From CAZFAP01 sp964516325 (GTDB taxonomy: Bacteria > Auribacterota > JABMQX01): a stretch of DNA of 8,088 nt. This document shows, piece by piece, positions 1-4,805 of the stretch. Under the pieces are notes generated by a model, which made no database searches, was not told where the DNA came from, and worked only from the letters and a program-made list of their open reading frames with translations. The translations under genes were made by a program, and so were the position numbers. The stretch is taken from NCBI GenBank assembly GCA_964516325.1, contig CAZFAP010000202.1, positions 1 through 8,088 of the forward strand, given 5' to 3'. Position 1 is the first letter of the stretch. Every line of letters begins with the position of its first letter.

Positions 1-1
1 C

Positions 2-8
2 GTTAGCC
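2..8 (+). other. attC-like right core site at the window edge
   Basis: The heptamer GTTAGCC matches six of seven positions of the integron right-hand core GTTRRRY. It is the exact reverse complement of GGCTAAC at 1187-1193, the matching left core behind the HEPN fragment; the match extends to 8 nt (2-9 with 1186-1193). If this is the right half of an attC site, the rest lies upstream of the window. A heptamer alone is weak evidence. The call rests on its pairing with the second site and on the cassette-like genes between them. Confidence 0.3.
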
Positions 9-88
9 GTCCAGAGGGTGACCATGCAAAAGCGAAACCGAGAATAGAACCTGGCAGGGATCATCGTTTGGCATAGGGAGGAGCAAAT

Positions 89-322
89 ATGACCAGAGAA
101 ACAGTGGCCCAAATGTCTCAGGCCGAGTTCAGGAAGATGTTGGAGGAAGTGGTAGAGGAGACGGTCGAGCAGAAGTTGCTTGAGCTGTTGGGAGATCCTG
201 ATGAAGGGCTGCAGATCCGAGAAGCCGTGCGCCTGAGACTGCTGCGCCAACGAGAAGAGGTGGCTGCCGGTCAATATGGACGGCCCTTTGAGGATGTTGT
301 GAAAGAACGTGGGTTGGAGTAG
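89..322 (+). CDS. Antitoxin of a RelE-family type II toxin-antitoxin pair
   Basis: This small acidic protein of 77 residues is rich in Glu, Leu and Arg and is predicted to be mostly helical. Residues 12-35 form a charged amphipathic helix and residues 37-60 another (DPDEGLQIREAVRLRL). Its role as the antitoxin that binds and neutralises the downstream RelE-like toxin, and probably represses the shared promoter, is inferred from position: it ends 3 nt before the toxin start. I recognise no ribbon-helix-helix or Phd signature with confidence, so its DNA-binding class is open. The start is well supported by GGGAGGAG at 76-83, five bases ahead of the ATG. The string GGAGGAGCAAAT before this start also precedes the sialidase start, so it probably reflects this genome's strong initiation signal. 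I could not identify a clear promoter in the 88 bases upstream. Confidence 0.75.
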   Translation: MTRETVAQMSQAEFRKMLEEVVEETVEQKLLELLGDPDEGLQIREAVRLRLLRQREEVAAGQYGRPFEDVVKERGLE

Positions 323-325
323 GCG

Positions 326-586
326 ATGTATCAGGTTCGCATTCTGGATGCGGCATCACGCGAGCTTTCGCGGCTGGACAAGCAGACCGGTCTTCGGATT
401 GTGAAACGGATTCGCTGGTTGGCGAAGAACCTGGATACGGTCAGACCCGTCGCTCTGAAGGGAGACCTGGCGGGGTTGTACAAGCTTCGGGTTGGAGACT
501 ATCGGGTCGTGTATGAGGTTCTTCATAACGAGAAAGTCATCGTCGTTCATCTTATCGGGCATCGCAGCGAGATATATCAGAGGTGA
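326..586 (+). CDS. RelE/ParE-family toxin, probable mRNA interferase
   Basis: This 86-residue protein has the length and layout of the RelE/ParE superfamily: an N-terminal strand (YQVRILDAASREL), two helices (residues 9-36), then a four-stranded sheet with the hallmark LKGDLAGLYKLRVGDYRVVYEV at 44-65 and a C-terminal HLIGHRSEIY. Arg60, Arg80 and Tyr84 fall where E. coli RelE carries its mRNA-cleaving Arg61, Arg81 and Tyr87. This favours a ribosome-dependent endoribonuclease over a gyrase-targeting ParE, although the assignment is by eye. The Shine-Dalgarno GGAG (316-319) directly precedes the antitoxin stop, so the pair is probably co-transcribed and translationally coupled. The frame is intact with no sign of decay. 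A 7-bp stem (608-614 with 628-634) lies downstream but lacks a T-run, so it is not called a terminator. Confidence 0.9.
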   Translation: MYQVRILDAASRELSRLDKQTGLRIVKRIRWLAKNLDTVRPVALKGDLAGLYKLRVGDYRVVYEVLHNEKVIVVHLIGHRSEIYQR

Positions 587-669
587 TGGGGGTATCGGTC
601 AGAAATATCCCACGGGTTTCCTACAGGCGTGGGAACCGGTTGGTGGTCTTGTAGTTCTCCGAGAGGTAC

Positions 670-811
670 GTGCGCGCCGAACGACTCGCTGGAGCGGACG
701 TGGTTGTCTTAGGGCTTCTTGGTGTTGGTTGAGCCTTCTGATGGATCGGTGAGCGAGTGTTGTCAGCCTGGGCCGTCACGCCGCTCAGCTCGCAATTGTC
801 GTACGCGGCAC
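670..811. repeat. Imperfect long inverted repeat, attC-like
   Basis: The left arm (670-701) and right arm (778-811) are imperfect reverse complements. Shared blocks in order are GTGC, GCG, ACGAC, GAGCGG and CGT, interrupted by small gaps and an unpaired AATTG in the right arm. About 76 nt separate the arms. The arrangement (outer short cores, spacer, inner arms, long loop, non-coding, just downstream of a complete gene) resembles integron attC or 59-base-element sites. The outer cores do not match GTTRRRY/RYYYAAC well, so this would be a degenerate site. It lies in the gap between the toxin gene and the HEPN fragment. Confidence 0.35.
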
Positions 812-927
812 GGGGTTCTGAGAGATATTCCCCCCGTCCTGCCGGCCGGGGGGGCCGGTCTCGCCGGAAGGAATCTGAAGCGCACCGCTCGGCTGCCGGC
901 CACAAATTGATACCCGGAGGGATTGCG
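812..927. other. GC-rich non-coding stretch with competing hairpins before the HEPN start
   Basis: No protein-like reading frame is convincing between 587 and 927. A C-run at 830-835 can pair with ACGGGG at 810-815 (6 bp) or with the seven-G run at 848-854, so two exclusive folds are possible. A Shine-Dalgarno CGGAGG lies at 915-920, seven bases before the ATG at 928. No clear promoter is seen. Confidence 0.3.
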
Positions 928-1179
928 ATGGCAACCGCCGTGCTGCTGAACGAAGGCGTGGACTTGAGCGGACACAGTGCCGTCATAGCTTTGATTCACC
1001 AGGGATTCGTCAAGACAGGGAAACTGAGCAAACAACAGGGCAAGACTCTGAACTGGCTCTTTGAATTGCGGAGTGTTGGCGACTATGGCGGCACGGCGCA
1101 TGTGGCCCCTCAACAAGTAGAGCAAGCTATTCAAGCAGCGGAAGAGTTTCTATCAGCCATCAAGCGCTTACTTCAATAA
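928..1179 (+). CDS. HEPN-domain protein, N-terminally truncated
   Basis: The 83 residues match the C-terminal two thirds of the small stand-alone HEPN proteins (COG1895/COG2250 type) that usually pair with a minimal nucleotidyltransferase (MNT). Recognisable blocks are LLNEGVDLSGHSAVIALIHQGFVKTGKLSK (residues 6-35), FELRSVGDYGG (46-56) and AIQAAEEFLSAIKRLL (67-82). Family members normally carry about 45 more residues in front, including the SRAYYAMF segment with the Arg of the RNase motif Rx4-6H; those are absent here. The frame stays open back to 757, but that extension is Arg/Gly/Ser-rich and unlike HEPN. CGGAGG at 915-920 gives a good start at 928, so the fragment may still be translated. 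No MNT partner is adjacent. The likeliest reading is a decaying toxin gene without catalytic activity; an antitoxin-like or regulatory remnant is possible. Confidence 0.75.
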   Translation: MATAVLLNEGVDLSGHSAVIALIHQGFVKTGKLSKQQGKTLNWLFELRSVGDYGGTAHVAPQQVEQAIQAAEEFLSAIKRLLQ

Positions 1180-1186
1180 AAACGCC

Positions 1187-1260
1187 GGCTAACAACCGGT
1201 TGGACCCGGCGCGCGACGCGAGCTGCACTGAGTGGCACTTCGCCAGTTCGTCGTCACAGT
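1187..1260. other. attC-like half site after the HEPN fragment
   Basis: Seven bases after the HEPN stop comes GGCTAAC (1187-1193), a six-of-seven match to RYYYAAC. It is followed by a 5-nt spacer and GTTGGACC (1199-1206), the same order and spacing as the left half of classical attC sites. Then come GC-rich sequence and GAGTGGCACTTCGCC (1230-1244), which resembles, from memory, the loop region of attC-like elements in Planctomycetes. No matching right half (GGTCCAAC, spacer, GTTAGCC) follows within 200 bases. The site is therefore incomplete, degraded, or a coincidental match. Confidence 0.35.
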
Positions 1261-1342
1261 TCTCCAGCACCGCCCGCGAACGCCGCCCTGAACATGCCGA
1301 CGGGCAGGCTGTTATCGTGTCGGGGAATTCCTCCTCCCCGCC

Positions 1343-1374
1343 CCATCGGCGTCCATCCGCGTCCATCTGCGGTT
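1343..1374 (+). repeat. Short periodic dispersed-repeat motif (GTCCATC units)
   Basis: Three imperfect units of about 10 nt (CCATCGGC, GTCCATCCGC, GTCCATCTGC) run together and end in GGTT. From memory, this kind of string recurs between genes in many uncultured bacterial genomes, and it resembles in style the CTCTGCGG motifs at 1750-1780 and 7505-7536. A 6-bp hairpin (1321-1326 with 1335-1340) lies just before it. No function is known to me. Confidence 0.4.
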
Positions 1375-1395
1375 ACCCCCTCCCTGTCTCCGTAC

Positions 1396-1424
1396 TTGAC
1401 AAAATCGCGTTCATCATGTACAAT
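1396..1424 (+). promoter_or_regulatory. Near-consensus sigma-70 promoter
   Basis: TTGACA (1396-1401) is a perfect -35, followed by exactly 17 bases and TACAAT (1419-1424), a five-of-six -10. Transcription would begin near 1431. TGTCAA at 1427-1432, the exact inverse of the -35 hexamer, spans the expected start and could belong to an operator. The nearest convincing gene on this strand starts at 1900, so the promoter either makes a small RNA or gives that gene a leader of about 470 nt. Confidence 0.65.
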
Positions 1425-1430
1425 CCTGTC

Positions 1431-1684
1431 AAATAGGAAAACAGAGTCACAATCCATTCCGGAGCAACAGGATGCCACCTTTGAACTCATTGTTTCTGCC
1501 CTTTTTCCACCGAAAACGCCCCTTTTGGCCTCTCGCCGCCCACACAAGTACCCCTAAATCTCCTTCCCGGAACCCCCCAACTGGGCCTTTTTCGAAAACG
1601 CTCAAATCCGCACTATCTCACTGCGGGCGTGATTCTTACGCATGGATTTTCCCTTCCAAAAAGGCCCGAAAAGGCCCAGTTTTT
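1431..1684 (+). ncRNA. Candidate structured small RNA or long leader
   Basis: The left bound is the predicted start of the promoter at 1396-1424 and the right bound is a TTTTT run (1680-1684). Arms 1579-1591 and 1669-1681 are perfect 13-bp complements (AACTGGGCCTTTT with AAAAGGCCCAGTT). Inside them AAATCC (1604-1609) pairs with GGATTT (1644-1649), enclosing GCGT/ACGC (1627-1630 with 1638-1641) and a short GCA/TGC stem (1610-1612 with 1622-1624). A nested multibranch fold ending at a T-run is what a terminated small RNA or riboswitch-like leader would show, but it matches no RNA family that I recognise. The inverted repeat could instead be the ends of a small mobile element. Confidence 0.25.
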
Positions 1685-1749
1685 CGCCCCTCCTTTTTTT
1701 CACTCGTGGTAGCGCCGCCCGTTCAATCACCCGTCAATTCACTTTCCTG

Positions 1750-1780
1750 CCTCTGCGGTCTCTGGGTCCTCTGCGGTGAA
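1750..1780 (+). repeat. CTCTGCGGTGA dispersed repeat, copy 1
   Basis: Roughly 10-nt periodic CTCTG-type units end in CTCTGCGGTGA (1770-1780). The same ending and a similar lead-in occur at 7505-7536. Both copies are on the plus strand, and each lies about 60 nt before a predicted -10 element of a plus-strand gene. A 6-bp hairpin (1784-1789 with 1793-1798) follows directly. Confidence 0.5.
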
Positions 1781-1834
1781 CTCCCGACGAACCGTCGGCA
1801 GGCTTCGTCAAGCTGTGCAATTTCACCGCCCTTC

Positions 1835-1843
1835 TGGTACAAT
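1835..1843 (+). promoter_or_regulatory. Extended -10 promoter for the TIM-barrel gene
   Basis: TGGTACAAT combines the extended TGn motif with a five-of-six -10 hexamer (1838-1843). No good -35 lies at the expected distance, which is tolerated by extended -10 promoters. Transcription would start near 1850, leaving a leader of about 50 nt before the ATG at 1900. Confidence 0.45.
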
Positions 1844-1899
1844 CGTCGTCGGAATAGCGCAGACAGAAACCCCGTCAAATCCATACGCGAGGAGATACC

Positions 1900-2859
1900 A
1901 TGCTGAAGTACATCGCTTTCGGATGTCTGTTTGCAATAGCCCTACCGTCGGCTCCTGGTACGGAGCCAGTCCGGAAATGGGATGTTGGTTGTCGAGACGG
2001 CGGATACCTCCGAGGAATCCGGCCAAGCGATATTTGGTCCGCGATGGACGCGATAGGAATCTCGCGCCTTGAGGTCAGCGTTAGCGAAGACCTCTCCTGC
2101 CCCGGCATCTTCGAGAATGGCGCGACCCCCTACCGAATAGACACGCCGCAAGCCTGCCAACAGCTCCGCGCGAGGCTCGCCGAAAAGAAAAAGACGATAC
2201 GCGCTTTCTGTGCCGTAGTGCGGATTGAGAAGGAAAAGTCCGACGAAGCGAGCGTTCAATGGATCGAGAAAATAGCCCAGGCTGCTGCGGACCTCGACCG
2301 TCCCGTGATCATGGTCCCCATCGTAGGCGGCGGCTTTTCCGACGACGAGTTCGTCCAAGTCGCCACCGCCTTTGTCAAGAAACTCGTGCCCATCGCTGAG
2401 CGGCACGATGTACAAATCACCCTCGAGAACCTCGGGCATTACTGGAACCGCAGAGAAATCCTCGAGCCGGTGCTCAAAGCGGTCCCATCGAACCGCGTCG
2501 GGCTGGCTCTTGACATAACGAACATGTACTGGTTCGGTCATCCCCTGACCAAGCTGTACGAGCTGGCGGAGACCTTTGCCCCATACGTTCGCTACGTCCA
2601 CGTCAAAAATGTCAACTACCCCGAAGAAAAAAGGGAAGTCCAGCGCCCCGAAGGATGGGAATATGGCAAGTACGCCGCGCCGGTGAGAAAGGGGGACATT
2701 GATTTCCGCAGGATCATCGCTCTGCTGAGGAAAGCGGGTTATCGAGGCGACCTCACTTTAGAGGACGACAGCCTCGGAAAATTCGACGCCGAAGGGCGAA
2801 AGCAAGTCTTACTGGACGACGTTCAACTTCTTAGAGAAATCATCGTTGAAGTGAAGTAG
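1900..2859 (+). CDS. Exported sugar phosphate isomerase/epimerase-like TIM barrel
   Basis: The 319-residue protein belongs to the xylose-isomerase-like / AP-endonuclease-2 TIM-barrel superfamily. The usual metal-site positions are present: Glu176 (ITLENLG), Asp205 with His214 (LALDITNMYWFGHP), His234 (YVHVKN) and Glu288 (LTLEDD), so the enzyme is probably active and metal-dependent. Residues 1-21 form a signal peptide with a hydrophobic core (IAFGCLFAIALPSAPG), which places it in the periplasm, unlike the cytosolic members. Exported relatives are common in Planctomycetes, Verrucomicrobia and Bacteroidetes, where some act on oxidised (3-keto) sugars; that substrate is only a possibility here because no GFO/IDH oxidoreductase or DUF1080 gene is adjacent. 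The start is fixed by GAGGAG (1889-1894), five bases upstream. It is probably the first gene of a three-gene unit with the DUF6599-like and DUF362 genes. Confidence 0.82.
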   Translation: MLKYIAFGCLFAIALPSAPGTEPVRKWDVGCRDGGYLRGIRPSDIWSAMDAIGISRLEVSVSEDLSCPGIFENGATPYRIDTPQACQQLRARLAEKKKTIRAFCAVVRIEKEKSDEASVQWIEKIAQAAADLDRPVIMVPIVGGGFSDDEFVQVATAFVKKLVPIAERHDVQITLENLGHYWNRREILEPVLKAVPSNRVGLALDITNMYWFGHPLTKLYELAETFAPYVRYVHVKNVNYPEEKREVQRPEGWEYGKYAAPVRKGDIDFRRIIALLRKAGYRGDLTLEDDSLGKFDAEGRKQVLLDDVQLLREIIVEVK

Positions 2860-2930
2860 GGCCCGTTCTATGGCATCTCTTTCTGCCCTGCGAATGTAGC
2901 CAGTGGAACAAAGTCTCCGGAGAGGGAGCC

Positions 2931-3842
2931 GTGAAAGGACCAGGCAGTCCGATAGTTCTGTTAGTGGTGGTTACGGCGATTGTGACCGGAGGTTGTAATA
3001 TGACTGTCAGCAAGGAGCCTCCCAGGAACGTTGACGGCTGGGTGCGCTCCGAGCGACCCAGAAAGGTCAACCGCAACAACATCTTCGACTACATGGACGG
3101 GGCGGGCGAACTCTACCTCGCCTATTCCTTTGTCGGTCTCGAGGTGTGGAACTACAAGAGGCCGGGACAGCCGAACATCCTCCTCGAAATCTACGAGATG
3201 CAAAATCCGGCGGATGCGTTTGGCGTCCTCTCCTTCGACCTTCAGGGCGAGGAGGTCGGCATCGGGCAAAAGTCGGTTTATGGGGCGGGGCTTTTGCGGT
3301 TCTGGAAGGGGAGACAGTTCGTCCGCATCCTCGCCGACCCTGAAACGCCTGCCGCGAAAGTGGCTGTGCTGAAGGTGGGAAGAAGCGTCGCGGCTCAGCT
3401 TCCGGGGAAGGGAACGCTGCCTGAGCTTGTCGAAAAGCTCCCCCAAAAGGGTCTTGTTCCGGAAAGCACCCGTTACTTTCACAAGAAAACCTGCCTCGAC
3501 TATTTTTACTATCTCGCGGACAAAAACATCCTGAACCTCGACGAGAAGACCAACGCGGTTCTGGCGGATTACACGACCGCTTCCGGGCAGGCGAGACTCC
3601 TTGTCGTCGAATATGGTTCCGAAGCGGCGAGTGGCAAGGCACTAAAAAGCTTTTACGCTACGTATCTCAAGGTGGAACCGCCGAAATTGGACACGATTGA
3701 CTCGAACCAGATTGAGGGAGAACAGTGGGTTTGCACTCAAAGGAGCGGAAAGCTCCTGTTGATTGTTCTTGATGGCAAGAGCCGACAAGAATGTGAGCAA
3801 GTGCTGCATGAGGCACTATCCAGTATGATGAAAGGAGCTTGA
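2931..3842 (+). CDS. DUF6599-like lipoprotein
   Basis: The 303-residue protein starts at GTG, supported by GGAGAGGG (2919-2926) just upstream. An uncharged N-terminal segment (residues 7-20) ends in VTGGC, so Cys22 is a probable lipidation site, although Thr rather than Leu stands at -3. The body carries NIFDYMDGAGELYLAYSFVGLEV (residues 49-71) and EIYEMQNPADAFGVLSFD (86-103), which I associate with DUF6599, a family of unknown function in uncultured bacteria; that name is from memory. The C-terminal half has alternating strands and helices (LLVVEYGS, LLLIVLDG). No catalytic motif is evident. It follows the TIM barrel by 71 nt and precedes the DUF362 gene by 7 nt, so all three are probably co-transcribed. 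A role as a periplasmic sensor or binding partner is conjecture. Confidence 0.7.
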   Translation: MKGPGSPIVLLVVVTAIVTGGCNMTVSKEPPRNVDGWVRSERPRKVNRNNIFDYMDGAGELYLAYSFVGLEVWNYKRPGQPNILLEIYEMQNPADAFGVLSFDLQGEEVGIGQKSVYGAGLLRFWKGRQFVRILADPETPAAKVAVLKVGRSVAAQLPGKGTLPELVEKLPQKGLVPESTRYFHKKTCLDYFYYLADKNILNLDEKTNAVLADYTTASGQARLLVVEYGSEAASGKALKSFYATYLKVEPPKLDTIDSNQIEGEQWVCTQRSGKLLLIVLDGKSRQECEQVLHEALSSMMKGA

Positions 3843-3849
3843 TACACCC

Positions 3850-4740
3850 ATGAGAACGAAAAAGGCAGCGATAACAAGGCGAGATTTCTTCCGGGGGACG
3901 GCTTTTGCGGCTTTGTCCTCGACGCTGGGAATGAGAGTCGCGGCGGAAACGGCGCCGCCGGCCAAAAAAGAGAAGTTCGTCAGCACCGTCTTTATCGTCC
4001 GCCACAAGGACGCCCTCGGCGACATGGACAGGGTTAACCAGGACGCCTTGTCCGAAATGATGGACAAAATCATCTGTGCAGTGGCGGGGAAAGACGACGT
4101 CAAGGAAGCCTGGCTGACGTTCGCTAAACCAAGCGAAACAGTCGGCCTCGTGCCGACGGCTCATCTCAACGCCACTCACAACGAGGTTGTGCAGCTCGTC
4201 AAGGAGAGGTTGACCGAAGCGGGCATCCCGGCGAAAAGCATCCTTCACGCCCAGGGGAGGGACGGCGTTCACATGAAATGCGGCGTCCTCATCCCGCTGC
4301 CGAACCTCAAGGCTCATTGGCTGACGGGCATCGGCACGGTTCTGAAGAGCTACATTCAGTTCGGAGGGAATCCGCCCGCGTACCATAACGAAAAAAGCAA
4401 GGAGCTGGGACGCATCTGGAACCTCGCCGGAGTCAAGGGGAAAACGAAGATCGTAATTGTGGACGCCCTGAGACCCCTCTTCGACAAGGGACCTCAGCCT
4501 GACCCGAAGTACCTCTGGCATTACAATGGCCTCATTGCGGGGACTGACCCCATCGCGGTCGAAGCAGTCTGCCTGAAAGTAATCCAGGCGAAAAGAGACC
4601 AATTCCAGGGAAAGCCCTGGCCCCTCAGCCCGCCACCGACGTGCATCGAGGCGGCGGATAAAGCCTATCACCTCGGTTGCTCGGACCTCAGCAAGATTAA
4701 ATTGGTGAAAATGGGCTGGGAGGAGGACGCGCTGGTCTGA
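3850..4740 (+). CDS. Tat-exported DUF362-domain protein
   Basis: The 296-residue protein opens with a twin-arginine signal (ITRRDFFRG, Arg10-Arg11) and an Ala-rich stretch, with likely cleavage near residues 31-33, so it is predicted to be exported already folded. The mature part matches DUF362: IPLPNLKAHWLTGIGTVLK (148-166), IVIVDALRPLF (201-211), HYNGLIAGTDPIAVEAVCLKVI (224-245). Many DUF362 proteins carry ferredoxin-like CxxC clusters; the five cysteines here (76, 144, 241, 265, 277) are scattered and form no such cluster, so it may be the non-FeS type or bind metal differently. The biochemical role of the family is not established. The Shine-Dalgarno AAAGGAG (3831-3837) lies within the end of the preceding gene, 12 bases from the ATG, pointing to translational coupling. 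It converges on the sialidase gene with 65 nt between the stops. Confidence 0.85.
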   Translation: MRTKKAAITRRDFFRGTAFAALSSTLGMRVAAETAPPAKKEKFVSTVFIVRHKDALGDMDRVNQDALSEMMDKIICAVAGKDDVKEAWLTFAKPSETVGLVPTAHLNATHNEVVQLVKERLTEAGIPAKSILHAQGRDGVHMKCGVLIPLPNLKAHWLTGIGTVLKSYIQFGGNPPAYHNEKSKELGRIWNLAGVKGKTKIVIVDALRPLFDKGPQPDPKYLWHYNGLIAGTDPIAVEAVCLKVIQAKRDQFQGKPWPLSPPPTCIEAADKAYHLGCSDLSKIKLVKMGWEEDALV

Positions 4741-4805
4741 CGCAAAGCCTCTCGCTCTGACCAGCCACATGGAGCATCGAGACGGCGCATCGCGGAGGAG
4801 GGCTT

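Noticed and set aside
608..634. 7-bp hairpin after the toxin gene as terminator
   Set aside because: The loop is 13 nt and no T-run follows, so an intrinsic terminator is not supported.
757..927. 57-residue N-terminal extension of the HEPN fragment
   Set aside because: Unlike any HEPN helix; the ribosome site at 915-920 supports the start at 928.
1261..1325. Right half of the attC-like site, with GTTATCG near 1312-1318
   Set aside because: Only GTTA matches the needed core GTTAGCC, and no complement of GTTGGACC stands before it.
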